DNA of 64,000 nucleotides from Massilia sp. Root351 (GCF_001425045.1 NZ_LMDJ01000008.1:3432-67431); one strand, 5' to 3'. Shown: positions 1 to 7,743, counted from the first letter of the stretch. The notes: a model not told the origin generated them from the sequence alone. Numbers and translations: made by a program.

Positions 1-107
1 ATACTGACACCAAGCCGTTCAGCGACCTCGGCCGCTGGGTGCCCGCGATCAACAACCTGCTTGACCGCAGCGACCTTAAATTCTTCCGTGTAGCGCTTCC
101 CACTCAT
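1..107 (-). CDS. IS3-family transposase OrfA, N-terminal part (cut by window edge)
   Basis: The first 35 residues begin MSGKRYTEEFKVAAVKQV and continue through a VAERLGVS-like stretch, which is the helix-turn-helix start of IS3/IS911-type OrfA. OrfA binds the element ends and is normally fused to the DDE-containing OrfB by programmed frameshifting. An AAGGAG site lies 5 bases before the ATG. Everything beyond residue 35 is outside the window, so whether it is intact is unknown. Confidence 0.78.
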   Translation of the reverse strand, partial: MSGKRYTEEFKVAAVKQVVDRGHPAAEVAERLGVS

Positions 108-148
108 GATTTCTCCTTTGCCTAAATTATGGCTCAGGAGTGTCTACA
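1..148 (-). mobile_element. IS3-family insertion sequence, one end only
   Basis: The outer end of an insertion sequence enters from the left edge. Read on the minus strand, the tip begins TGTAGACACTCCTGAGCC at base 148, followed by a short leader, a ribosome binding site (AAGGAG) and a transposase OrfA start at base 107. A TG-initial tip a few dozen bases before a small OrfA is the usual IS3-family layout. The rest of the element and its other inverted repeat lie outside the window, so completeness and target duplication cannot be checked. Confidence 0.72.
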
Positions 149-361
149 ACGGTCGTGGCGATTCATTCTTCGCTCGGAGCCTGGCCTCGGAAATGCTCGA
201 ACAGGCCCACGACCGGCCAAATTCGCGCCCGTAAAGTCTCCAGCAAATCCAAGCGGATCAATGGCTCCATTCTCTCAGATGTTGGAGCCTCCCAGATTTC
301 CGGTCCGGTTCAATTTAGTGCAGAAAGTTTCATTGGCTCAGGCGTCCGCTTATGGCCGATT

Positions 362-778
362 TCAGTCAAAAATAATCCGTTGTCCAACCTCGAATTCATT
401 TTCATGGCAGTAGAATAGAATGATAGAGCTTTCTGGTGAGTAGGCCATCGCATCGTCGCGTGCGGGCATAAAAATGTCCGACCAATTCTCTACAAAGAAG
501 TTGCCACTGCAACGGAAGCAATCATCCCCACCAAACACTACTATCAATTCCTGAATGCCAGAAATACGAGGCCGCAACCAATCGGTAGCAGTTGATACGT
601 CCTCGTCGAACTCAAGTCGCTCCACTGAACCAACTGTGTGGGCATTCAAACCAAGGTGACTTTTCGAATCATAAAGACCAACCAACTTGTAAGCCTGGCT
701 GACCTCACTGGCATCGAGCCAAGAAATGTCTTTCGAATGATGCTTGAGTTCTTCAATTCGCCAATGTTGGTTGCTCAT
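362..778 (-). CDS. hypothetical protein, low GC orphan
   Basis: About 138 residues beginning MSNQHWRIEELKHH. I do not recognise a family. The protein is acidic, soluble and without signal peptide or membrane segment; it contains a CFRCSGNFFVEN stretch (C-x2-C) near the middle and ends EVGQRIIFD. The ATG at 778 was preferred to an in-frame TTG nine bases upstream; the ribosome binding site is weak either way. Local GC (about 47% over a sampled line) is far below the 65% of the region, and the IS end lies 214 bases away, so recent acquisition is likely. Its size and isolation would also fit an immunity-like protein, but nothing in the sequence shows that. Confidence 0.5.
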   Translation of the reverse strand: MSNQHWRIEELKHHSKDISWLDASEVSQAYKLVGLYDSKSHLGLNAHTVGSVERLEFDEDVSTATDWLRPRISGIQELIVVFGGDDCFRCSGNFFVENWSDIFMPARDDAMAYSPESSIILFYCHENEFEVGQRIIFD

Positions 779-953
779 AAATCTCAAATAAAAAAACTAA
801 TCATAGGTTGAGCGGCAGCTTCTGGCCGGTTGCGGCCTGTCAGAACTCTAACTCATCTGCCAATTGGTATCAGGTCAAGTCCAAGCTAGCGCACGTTAGC
901 CGCCCTCAAAACTGTGACTTGTTTCTCGGCCTACATGTTCAACTCTCTGCGGT

Positions 954-1163
954 TCAAACCAGCACCTCTATGCTTTGACCGAACCCGGCAAGTTCGTGGA
1001 AAATATCGTCCAGATAGGTGGCGATTTCGTCCTCGGGTAGCGTCGGTGGGATGACGATTTCTTCCATGGGAACGCGCTTGCCATAGTCCAGGCGATAGAC
1101 TTCCCACTCATCGCCAACACGCCTGACATCAAGCTGAAACCTGCCGTAGATATTGAATTTCAT
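954..1163 (-). CDS. small conserved hypothetical protein (DUF7661-like)
   Basis: Sixty-nine residues beginning MKFNIYGRFQLDVRR and ending in an acidic, leucine-rich helix (DEIATYLDDIFHELA). The pattern of a short beta-rich start, a PMEEIVIPP turn and this helix resembles the small DUF7661 family, function unknown; that assignment is from memory. The ATG at 1163 was chosen because AAAGAG sits 6 bases before it, whereas the ATG at 1169 touches that site. It starts 16 bases after the stop of the DUF6928-like gene and is probably its operon partner. Confidence 0.6.
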   Translation of the reverse strand: MKFNIYGRFQLDVRRVGDEWEVYRLDYGKRVPMEEIVIPPTLPEDEIATYLDDIFHELAGFGQSIEVLV

Positions 1164-1179
1164 TTGCATCTCTTTCGCA

Positions 1180-1824
1180 CTAGCCGAACCGCCACCAGGC
1201 TTTTTTACGTTTGAAGCGCATCAACGGCACCGTTTCCGGCTGCAGATGCGCGGGATCGATCATGCCTTCCAACTGGTAGCCAAACAACGCTGCCAGGGCG
1301 GCCTCGCCCAACTCCAGCGGATGGAAAACGAAGGGATAGTCGGCTTCATCTTCATCCGGATCGACGGCCGGATGGGCGCCGTTCCAGTAAGGCTGCTCGA
1401 ACGGCAGCCGCGCTCCGATATCTTCCAGCACCCCACTGTCCGGCGACAGGCTCAGGGAGCGTTGCAGCTTCCCATCCAACCACACGGCATAAGCAAACCA
1501 GTCGACCACGCTATGCATGGCGTGCAAATAGATGCCGTAGCCGGGGAATTGTTCCAGGAACGCCACTGGCAACCTGGACGGGCAGTCGATGCCGAACTCC
1601 TTTGCAGCCACCACCGCGAGACCGGGGAAGCAGCCGACCACCAGCTCATTGTCCGGCGGGCAGGTGTAAGACAAGTCAACATCGCTCAAGGCCTCCAATT
1701 TCTCGGACGGGAACAGCCGCTGCGCGAGCGCAATGCTTGCTTCACGGTCCAGCTCCGGCTTCCCCTTCAAGATCTCCGCCGGGTTCCCTTTGCTGTACAC
1801 CAGCATCCAAGTCTTCGCTCCCAT
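1180..1824 (-). CDS. DUF6928-like conserved hypothetical protein
   Basis: A 214-residue soluble protein that opens MGAKTWMLVYSKGNPAEIL, the start I associate with the DUF6928 family, whose function is not known. A central YGIYLHAMHSVVDWFAYAVW segment and an acidic linker (DPDEDEADYP) are visible, and the C-terminus is strongly basic (RFKRKKAWWRFG). No signal peptide or membrane helix is seen. It lies in a same-strand run with the NTF2-like gene 9 bases upstream and the small DUF7661-like gene downstream, so the three are probably co-transcribed with the two GNAT genes further upstream. Confidence 0.62.
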   Translation of the reverse strand: MGAKTWMLVYSKGNPAEILKGKPELDREASIALAQRLFPSEKLEALSDVDLSYTCPPDNELVVGCFPGLAVVAAKEFGIDCPSRLPVAFLEQFPGYGIYLHAMHSVVDWFAYAVWLDGKLQRSLSLSPDSGVLEDIGARLPFEQPYWNGAHPAVDPDEDEADYPFVFHPLELGEAALAALFGYQLEGMIDPAHLQPETVPLMRFKRKKAWWRFG

Positions 1825-1833
1825 TGGCTCCCC

Positions 1834-2307
1834 TTATTTCGGGGGGCGTATGCCAGTGTACTGCGCCGCCACCAGTCTCCACTTGCCTTCCTTCAGTTGC
1901 GCGACATAGCTGGCACGCATGGCGAAGGTACGGGCCTGGCCTTCCGCGCCCATGGTGTAGGTCAGTTTGGCGAGAACGACGGCGGTCTCGCCCAGCACCC
2001 GCACCATCGGCTCACTCACCTGCAGCTGCGGCGGCGGGCGTTTTTGCTCGGGAGCGTAGAAGGACAGCATTTTCTCCCGGCTGTCCACCTCGCCGGCGGG
2101 AGACACTTCGACATAGTTTTCGGCAGTAACGGTTTTCAGCGTGGCCTGGTCGAAGTCGCGCTGCGCTTCGGCATGGCGCTGTACCAACTCCACCAGCGCA
2201 GGGCTGGCGTCCGGCGCTGCGGCAGCAGCGGCGTTCGCGCCACACGCCAGCGCGAGGGCCAGGCACTGCTGAACGAATCGCGGTTTGACTAAGTATTTTC
2301 CTGACAT
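1834..2307 (-). CDS. exported SnoaL/NTF2-like (DUF4440-type) protein
   Basis: A 157-residue protein with an alanine-rich signal peptide (about residues 1-30, ending near NAAAAAAPDAS) followed by one NTF2-fold domain: a helix (VELVQRHAEAQRDFDQATL), a TAENYVEVSPAGEVDSREKML segment typical of DUF4440 proteins, and closing strands ending WRLVAAQYTGIRPPK. Such domains form small dimers with a pocket and have varied or unknown activities. The start overlaps the end of the upstream GNAT gene by 19 bases, which indicates co-translation in one operon. The substrate cannot be inferred. Confidence 0.68.
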   Translation of the reverse strand: MSGKYLVKPRFVQQCLALALACGANAAAAAAPDASPALVELVQRHAEAQRDFDQATLKTVTAENYVEVSPAGEVDSREKMLSFYAPEQKRPPPQLQVSEPMVRVLGETAVVLAKLTYTMGAEGQARTFAMRASYVAQLKEGKWRLVAAQYTGIRPPK

Positions 2308-2741
2308 GGCTTGTGGGTTCTCTTTAAGTTAGCTAGCGTGAACACCGCTTCACGCTCGTTAAGCATGCCGCGCGTCCAGCCCTGGCGTGCGTAAAACGCG
2401 TCGGCGCGCGTGCCTGCTGTAGTGGTCAGCCGGATGCTCGCGCTGCCCTGCTCGAACAGCCAGTCGACAGCCAGCTGCAGCAGGCGCCTGGCGATGCCCT
2501 GCCCCTCATACCCTTGCGCCATAAACAGCGCCCAGATCGACGACTGGCCCTTGTCCGCGTAGCAGAAACCGGCGATCACGCCTTCGCACTCGGCCACCCA
2601 GCCACGGCCGAGCAGGTGCAGATAGTCCCTGTACATCTGCTCCGTTACGCGCGAAGGATCGGACAGCACGTTCTCCGTCACCGCCAGGCGTATCGCCGAC
2701 ATGGCAGGAATATCCTGCACGGTTGCCCGCCTGTAGTTCAT
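2289..2741 (-). CDS. GNAT-family N-acetyltransferase
   Basis: 150 residues from MNYRRATVQDIPAMSAIR, the usual first strand and helix of GNAT enzymes. The acetyl-CoA binding motif A is seen as GYEGQGIARRLL, followed by SIRLTTTAGTRADAFYARQGW, the typical end of the fold. Its acceptor is unknown. The ATG overlaps the stop of the upstream GNAT gene by four bases (ATGA), so translation is coupled, and its own end runs 19 bases into the NTF2-like gene. Two adjacent GNAT genes of similar length may come from duplication, but their sequences differ widely. Confidence 0.8.
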   Translation of the reverse strand: MNYRRATVQDIPAMSAIRLAVTENVLSDPSRVTEQMYRDYLHLLGRGWVAECEGVIAGFCYADKGQSSIWALFMAQGYEGQGIARRLLQLAVDWLFEQGSASIRLTTTAGTRADAFYARQGWTRGMLNEREAVFTLANLKRTHKPCQENT

Positions 2742-3193
2742 TCCCTTCCTTTGCAGCCCGCGCGGGTCATCATCCAGAACAGGTCGTCCTCGGACTCCAC
2801 GGTCCAGCCTTCCCGTTCGTAAAATCGTTTGGCATCGCCGTTCACTCGGAACACGCGCAAGCTGAGGCGCCGGCGCGATTGGACGCTCATGTGACACAGT
2901 TCCCCCAGCAGGCGCGCACCCAGGCCCTTGGAGCGGAATACTGGCGCAAGCACCAGCATGCGCAGATAGATGTCGTCCGGGTTCAAGTCTAGCTGGAAGT
3001 AGCCCGCAAACTCGCCGTCCACTTCCACAACATAACTCGCGGACGACGAAAAGGCTTGATCGAAGTCGGCGCTCTGCCAGTCCTGGTCCCATCCCCAGAT
3101 GGATTCGATATGCGGCTTCATCGCCGCCTGATACAAGTGCCAGATGCCGGCCTTGTCGCCGGCATGGGCCAGCCGCGTCACGGGCACGCCCAT
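2738..3193 (-). CDS. GNAT-family N-acetyltransferase
   Basis: 151 residues from MGVPVTRLAHAGDKAGIW. The core shows the GNAT strand LRMLVLAPVF, the acetyl-CoA loop RSKGLGARLLGEL and the terminal SLRVFRVNGDAKRFYEREGW. It ends in a WMMTRAG strand. The ATG at 3193 was chosen over the upstream TTG at 3214 because GGAGC lies about 6 bases before it. It looks like the first gene of the minus-strand run that continues through the second GNAT, the NTF2-like, DUF6928-like and DUF7661-like genes. The acceptor is unknown. Confidence 0.8.
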   Translation of the reverse strand: MGVPVTRLAHAGDKAGIWHLYQAAMKPHIESIWGWDQDWQSADFDQAFSSSASYVVEVDGEFAGYFQLDLNPDDIYLRMLVLAPVFRSKGLGARLLGELCHMSVQSRRRLSLRVFRVNGDAKRFYEREGWTVESEDDLFWMMTRAGCKGRE

Positions 3194-3285
3194 CGTTCGC
3201 TCCGCATTCAACAATAATGTGAGCAGAATAGCAGGTGGGGGCCTATGAAAATGCGCACATTCTCACAAGACGATGCAGCGCTGCC

Positions 3286-3501
3286 CTAGCCCTGGCGCTT
3301 GGCCAGGTGGTAGGCCACCAGTGCATTGGCATGGCCGTGGCCAAGCCCGTGCTCCGCCTTCAGCCAGTTCACCAGCTCCATGTGCTTCATCTGGCCGGCC
3401 GACGCCAGCAGGCCAAGCCAGTGAGCGACCGGATACCCGTATTTCTTCTCGATGGAAGGGAAGTAGGAAGCCGGGCCCTTGACAACGTCTTTGTCGCTCA
3501 T
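3286..3501 (-). CDS. DUF4287 domain protein
   Basis: A 71-residue protein, MSDKDVVKGPASYFPSIEKK and onward, matching the small DUF4287 fold: an SIEKKYGYPVAHWLGLL helix, then MKHMELVNWLKAEHGLGHGHANALV, a pattern also found fused to DUF5655 proteins. The function is unknown. The ATG at 3501 was preferred to that at 3513 because GGAGAG lies 5 bases before it. It stands alone between the GNAT genes and the reverse transcriptase, 81 bases downstream of the latter on the same strand, so it could be co-transcribed with the retron; nothing shows it is part of that system. Confidence 0.72.
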   Translation of the reverse strand: MSDKDVVKGPASYFPSIEKKYGYPVAHWLGLLASAGQMKHMELVNWLKAEHGLGHGHANALVAYHLAKRQG

Positions 3502-3582
3502 TTTTCTCTCCATAGCTAGTCAGTCACTATGAACACGACGGACGGGCGCGGCCGGAATCGACAAGCAGGCGAGATTATTTTT

Positions 3583-4953
3583 TCAGGCTGCCCATGCGAT
3601 GGCGTCCAGCAGGCCTTGCAGCCTGCTCGCCCGGCCCGCGTTCACCATTCTCACGTAGGAAACTCTGCCGGCAAGGTAGGCCTTGAAGTCCGGATGCCGG
3701 TCGCGGTTCTGGGACGCGGGCCCATGGCGCACGCAATTGGTCAGCGTGGCCTTAAGCTTGTCGTATTCGTCGCGCGCGACATTGGTATGGGCGTTTACCA
3801 CGATGCCTGTCACCTGCTGCCGCGTGCCCTCACGCATCAGGCGGGTCTTGCGCGTGTTCACGCGGAAGCCTTCCTCCAGTGCGATCGCGGCGACCCGCAC
3901 GTGGAAACGGTCCGCTGCCCGCGCGAACGCAGGGCCGCCGGAGAATGCCAGGTCATCTGCATAGCGGCTGTAGGACCCGCCCAGGGATTGTGCCAGCGCC
4001 GAGAGCCGAATGTCGAGACGGTAGGCGCACAGATTGGCCAGCGCGGGCGAGCAAGGGGACCCTTGCGGCAAATGGGGCGACTTCAGCGCCTGGCGTTCAA
4101 GCCAAGGCAGCGCCCCGCCGGCCAGCTTGTCGCGCAAGGCGCCCTGCGGCGTGCGGTTGACGCAAATCCGGGCCAGCGTTCCGGCCGTTCTATGCGGATA
4201 GCCCAGCTTTTCGAACAGCGCATGGACGCGTGACAGCTGTATGCTCGGAAAAAAGTCCTTCAGGTCCATGCGGATCACGGCATGCCGGCCAGCGTGCAGC
4301 GCCGCGTGCGTGACGCAGGAGTGGCCGCGCCGGAAGCCATGCGCGGCCGGGTGCGGCGGCACCATGTCCAGTATCTCGCGCAGGATTTTCTGCTGGATGC
4401 GCCGCAGCCGCGCCTTCGGTATTTCTATCAGCCGTTGCCCGCCGCTGCGCTTGGGTACCCAGCGATAGTGGTAATGCTGGAGCGGCGATTGCGCATCGCG
4501 CGCGAGGCGCCACTGGTCGGCGAACCAGTCCAGGGCGCCGACCGGTTCGTTCAGCCAGGCGGCCAGCGCGCCGGCAGTCGGTAAGTCCGGCAGTGCAAGC
4601 GCGGCGAGCCAGGCTGGCTTGGGCGGGCGCAAAGCCGGCTCCACACACAAGCGCCGCACGTCCGGCATCACTAAGCACTCCAGCCCCCGCTCGTGCCCCG
4701 GCTCCGCGTCTTCATCGCGCGCGCCAGCGCTTCCGTGGCCAATGCACTCCAGCAGGAGAGCGGCCAGTTCTCGCCTGCTGTAGTAGTGGAAGTAGTCACC
4801 GGTTCGTTCGATGAGCGCCGCGCAAGCAGCGGGCACCCACGGCGGTTCCGCGTCGAATACGCGATTGCATGCGCCGATCAGGCTGGCCAGGCTGCCGTCC
4901 GTGGCCAGCACCATATCGGCCAGCGCCAGCACGGTGAACTGCTTTGTATTCAT
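3583..4953 (-). CDS. retron-type reverse transcriptase with N-terminal extension
   Basis: 456 residues. Residues 1 to about 155 are an extension of unknown function. The RT domain then shows WVPKRSGGQRLIEIPK (about 165), the retron-like AAHGFRRGHS with THAALH in place of the NAxxH motif (203-220), the first catalytic aspartates in RMDLKDFFPSI (about 228-238), LPQGSPCSPALANL (295-308), the catalytic YADD (331-334) and the VTG motif of retron RTs (381-383). There is no maturase/HNH or Cas1 domain, which argues against a group II intron or CRISPR RT. The ATG at 4953 was chosen; an in-frame TTG lies at 4962. The start is only 20 bases after a structured RNA with paired ends (4973-5139), the normal retron arrangement. 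RTs of myxobacterial retrons also carry N-terminal extensions. No separate effector gene is adjacent, so the extension may serve as effector; that is inference. Confidence 0.85.
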   Translation of the reverse strand: MNTKQFTVLALADMVLATDGSLASLIGACNRVFDAEPPWVPAACAALIERTGDYFHYYSRRELAALLLECIGHGSAGARDEDAEPGHERGLECLVMPDVRRLCVEPALRPPKPAWLAALALPDLPTAGALAAWLNEPVGALDWFADQWRLARDAQSPLQHYHYRWVPKRSGGQRLIEIPKARLRRIQQKILREILDMVPPHPAAHGFRRGHSCVTHAALHAGRHAVIRMDLKDFFPSIQLSRVHALFEKLGYPHRTAGTLARICVNRTPQGALRDKLAGGALPWLERQALKSPHLPQGSPCSPALANLCAYRLDIRLSALAQSLGGSYSRYADDLAFSGGPAFARAADRFHVRVAAIALEEGFRVNTRKTRLMREGTRQQVTGIVVNAHTNVARDEYDKLKATLTNCVRHGPASQNRDRHPDFKAYLAGRVSYVRMVNAGRASRLQGLLDAIAWAA

Positions 4954-4972
4954 GCGCAGCAAAGATCCAAAA

Positions 4973-5139
4973 GGGGCGGAGGTCCTTCAACGAGTCTCGT
5001 GATGCGTGAGCGGCTTTGCGCGAAAGCGCAACCAGGCCCATGCGGCGAAATGCTGAACCAATCAAGTTACCACGGGGTAGCCCCGTAGAGGCTGTCCCTG
5101 CACGAAGCAGGGACAGGCCGGCTTGAAGGAGTCCGCCCC
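4973..5139 (-). ncRNA. retron msr-msd RNA
   Basis: Read on the minus strand, the RNA opens with GGGGCGGACTCCTTCAA (5139-5123, a1) and closes with TTGAAGGACCTCCGCCCC (4990-4973, a2). These pair as 8 + 8 bp around a 1/2-base internal bulge. The base after a1 is a G in an AGC context (5122), where retrons have their 2'-5' branch guanosine. Two msr-type hairpins follow: a 10-bp stem CTGTCCCTGC/GCAGGGACAG (5092-5116, extended to 5090-5119) and ACGGGG-CTA-CCCCGT (5072-5086). A third hairpin, TTGCGC-TTTC-GCGCAA (5016-5031), lies in the msd half. The exact msr/msd border is not determined. The RT gene follows directly. Confidence 0.78.
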
Positions 5140-5145
5140 GCCGAC

Positions 5146-5174
5146 ACAGTAGGGCAATTTCGCACAACGGTCAA
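5146..5174 (-). promoter_or_regulatory. sigma70-like promoter of the retron
   Basis: On the minus strand TTGACC (5174-5169; five of six consensus bases) is followed after exactly 17 bases by TACTGT (5151-5146). The predicted start, 6-8 bases after the -10 box, falls at about 5139, the first base of the a1 segment. That coincidence makes this the likely promoter for the retron RNA and RT. The -10 box matches consensus at only three positions. Confidence 0.55.
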
Positions 5175-5197
5175 CCCAGGAGGATAGACGCGCAGGA

Positions 5198-7141
5198 TCA
5201 GCGCGCTTCCACCACCGGCAGTTCAATCGCGCTGGCCGAGCCGGGCGCGTGGTAGATGCGCTGGGTGGCCTTGATGTAGTCCGACGGCTGCGCGTGGAAG
5301 ATATTGGGCACGAAGCGCTGCGGGTTGCGGTCGTACAGCGGGAACCAGCTGGACTGGATCTGCACCATCACGCGGTGGCCTTTCAGGAACACATGGTTTA
5401 CGTTTGGCAGTGCGTAGCGGTAGCGTTCCACCTTGTTGGCCGGGATAGCTTCGGCGCGCTCCAGGCTGTTGCGGTAGCGGCCACGGAAAATGTCCATCGA
5501 GATGCCTTGCTGGTAGCCGCCCAGCTCTGGCTGCGACGGCATCTCATCCGGATAGACGTCGATCAGCTTGACCACCCAGTCGGCGTCGGTGCCGCTGGTG
5601 GCGGCGTACAGGTTTACCATCGGCTGGCCGGACAGTTGCAGCGGTGCTTGCAGCGGCTCGGTCACATAGGTCAGCACGTCCGGACGGTCAGAGGTGAAGC
5701 GCTGGTCGCTCACCAGCCACGGTTTCCACACATTCTCGTCATGCATGCGCACCGGGCGCGGCACGAATGGCACCGGCTTGGCCGGGTCGGACACGTATTC
5801 GTCATACGCGGCGCCGGCCGCGGGCGGTTCGAAACCCAGCTTGTAGCCGGCCTGCAGGTAGATGGCCTTGGATGCGGCCGGGCAGCCGCTGGCGCACGAC
5901 TGCGGCCATTTGTCGAAGCGCTGCCAGCGGTTGGTGCCGGTCTGATAGCTCAGCACGGGCGGCGTGTCGGCCACCGGCGCGCCGTCCTTCAGGTACTGGT
6001 TGAAGAAGGGCTGCATCACGTTGCGGCGGAATTCCAGTGCGGTGTCGCCGGTGAACTTGATGGCGCCCAGGCTGGAGCCGTCGTAGTTCACGCCGCTGTG
6101 CCGCCATGGACCGATCACCAGGTAGTTCAGCTTGTTGGCCTTGTCCTGCGGCTCCATGGCGGCGTAGGCGGCGTACGGTCCGTAGATGTCTTCCTGGTCC
6201 CACTGCCCCACCACGTGCATGGTCGGCACGCTCAGCTTGCGCGCGCCCACCAGCTTGTCGATCGCCTGGTGCTGCCAGTAGCTGTCGTAGGCCGGGTGTT
6301 CGAACAGCTTCTTGGTGTAGGTCAGCTGGTCCAGGCCGAACTTCCTGGCGTAGTCGCCGGCCGAGCCGGCACGCAGAAAGCCCTCATAATCGTCGAAATA
6401 GCCGCTGGCGACCGCTTCGCCGCGCCCCTTGACCGAGGTCTGGCCGCCGATGTACGGCAGGCTGGGCATGCGGAAGGCGCCGTTGTGGAACCAGTCGTCG
6501 CCGCGCCAGCCGTCCACCATGGCGCTCATCGGCACCGCCGCCTTCAGTGCGGGATGCGGGTCCATCAGCGCCATCATCACCGTGAAGCCTTCGTACGAAG
6601 AACCCACCATGCCAACCTTGCCGTTGGACTCGGGCACGTTCCTGGTCAGCCACTCGATGGTGTCCCAGGCGTCCGTGGCGTGGTCGATCTTGCTGCTGTT
6701 GAGCGGGCCGCTCAGCGGACGCGTCATCACATACTCGCCCTCGGAGCCGTATTTGCCGCGCACGTCCTGGAACACGCGGATATAGCCTTCGTCGATAAAG
6801 GTTTCGTCACCCTGCGGCAGGATGGCCCGGATGCTGGGGCTGATGTTGCGCTGGGCGCGCCGGGCCGCGTTGTACGGCGTGCGGGTGAGCATGATGGGCG
6901 CCTTGGCGCCATTCACGCCCGCGCCCCTGGGGATGACGATCACGGTATACAGCTTGACCCCGTCGCGCATCGGCACCATCACCACTTTCTTCACATAGTC
7001 GGCCTGGTTCACCGGCGCGGTGAAGCTGGCGGGAATGTCCACCGCCATCGGCGGCGTTTGCGCCAGCGCGGACGAGACGAACAGGGAAAGCGCCGCCAGG
7101 GCCGGCAGCTGGATGAGGGTGCGGGTACGCTTGTTGCGCAT
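5198..7141 (-). CDS. exported CocE/NonD-family hydrolase, alpha-amino-acid-ester hydrolase type
   Basis: 647 residues. A signal peptide (about 1-27, ending SSALAQT) is followed by an alpha/beta-hydrolase domain with VPMRDGVKLYTVIVIP near residue 50, the nucleophile motif GSSYEG near residue 181, a DQED segment and GPWRHSG, then a C-terminal jelly-roll domain of the X-Pro dipeptidyl-peptidase type. GSSYEG is the form seen in alpha-amino-acid ester hydrolases (cephalosporin acylase-like), which hydrolyse or transfer acyl groups of amino-acid esters and beta-lactams in the periplasm. The natural substrate is not evident. The ATG at 7141 has GGAGA 7 bases upstream. It ends 24 bases before the retron promoter, with no functional link apparent. 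Confidence 0.82.
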   Translation of the reverse strand: MRNKRTRTLIQLPALAALSLFVSSALAQTPPMAVDIPASFTAPVNQADYVKKVVMVPMRDGVKLYTVIVIPRGAGVNGAKAPIMLTRTPYNAARRAQRNISPSIRAILPQGDETFIDEGYIRVFQDVRGKYGSEGEYVMTRPLSGPLNSSKIDHATDAWDTIEWLTRNVPESNGKVGMVGSSYEGFTVMMALMDPHPALKAAVPMSAMVDGWRGDDWFHNGAFRMPSLPYIGGQTSVKGRGEAVASGYFDDYEGFLRAGSAGDYARKFGLDQLTYTKKLFEHPAYDSYWQHQAIDKLVGARKLSVPTMHVVGQWDQEDIYGPYAAYAAMEPQDKANKLNYLVIGPWRHSGVNYDGSSLGAIKFTGDTALEFRRNVMQPFFNQYLKDGAPVADTPPVLSYQTGTNRWQRFDKWPQSCASGCPAASKAIYLQAGYKLGFEPPAAGAAYDEYVSDPAKPVPFVPRPVRMHDENVWKPWLVSDQRFTSDRPDVLTYVTEPLQAPLQLSGQPMVNLYAATSGTDADWVVKLIDVYPDEMPSQPELGGYQQGISMDIFRGRYRNSLERAEAIPANKVERYRYALPNVNHVFLKGHRVMVQIQSSWFPLYDRNPQRFVPNIFHAQPSDYIKATQRIYHAPGSASAIELPVVEAR

Positions 7142-7338
7142 GGGTATGTCTCCAATTTTGTGCTGCGGGCCATGGTAGACAGTTGCCATTCATAGCGCAA
7201 TGCAACTTTTGTAACGCACTTTTTCTATCCTGTTACCTCTGCTTGCAACTTGCCTATCACTATGCGCGTCGCCGCACAGATCATAAGGCTGAGCCAGCCT
7301 ACATTGGCTGAACACACAACAGAACGAGGAGTGTCATC

Positions 7339-7743
7339 ATGAAAAAACTGCTGATAGCCGCTGCCATGGCGGCCGCGCTGGGTGGCGGGGTTGCCGTGCC
7401 ATCGTTCGCCGACGTCATTGTCGTGCGCACCGCGCCACCGCCGCCGCGCCACGAAAGCGTGCCCGAAGCGCGCCGGGGCTATACCTGGGTGGCGGGCCAC
7501 TGGGACTGGAACGGGCGCCGCAACGTATGGGTCAAGGGCAAATGGGTACGCGACCGCAATGGCTACGTGTACCGCCCCACCGTGTGGGAAGAGCGCGACG
7601 GCCGCTGGGTGGTGGAACGCGGCGGCTGGCATCGCGGCGACCGCGACCGCGATGGCGTACCGAACCGTGTAGACCGTGACCGGGATGGCGACGGCGTACC
7701 GAACCGCCACGACGACCGGCCAAACAACCCCAATCGCCACTGA
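7339..7743 (+). CDS. exported YXWGXW-repeat protein with calcium-loop-like tail
   Basis: 134 residues. A signal peptide (1 to about 24, ending VPSFAD) is followed by a proline-rich PPPPR stretch and then YXWGXW-type repeats ([37 protein letters not shown]) of a kind common in small periplasmic or surface proteins of unknown role. The last 35 residues are two repeats of the form DRDRDGVPN and DRDGDGVPN, resembling the DxDxDG calcium loops of thrombospondin type-3 repeats. GAGGAG lies 8 bases before the ATG. It is divergent from the ester hydrolase across 197 bases. Confidence 0.75.
   Translation: MKKLLIAAAMAAALGGGVAVPSFADVIVVRTAPPPPRHESVPEARRGYTWVAGHWDWNGRRNVWVKGKWVRDRNGYVYRPTVWEERDGRWVVERGGWHRGDRDRDGVPNRVDRDRDGDGVPNRHDDRPNNPNRH

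Noticed and set aside
788..953. Possible integron attC or REP-like site in the low-GC gap (GTTAGCC core, CTTCTGGCCGG stretch)
   Set aside because: The core bases do not fit GTTRRRY, no partner core with a matching stem was found and no integrase is present.
5249..7195. Long open frame on the plus strand opposite the ester hydrolase
   Set aside because: It is the antisense of a well-supported gene in high-GC DNA; it has His/Val/Gly-rich low-complexity content and no family features.
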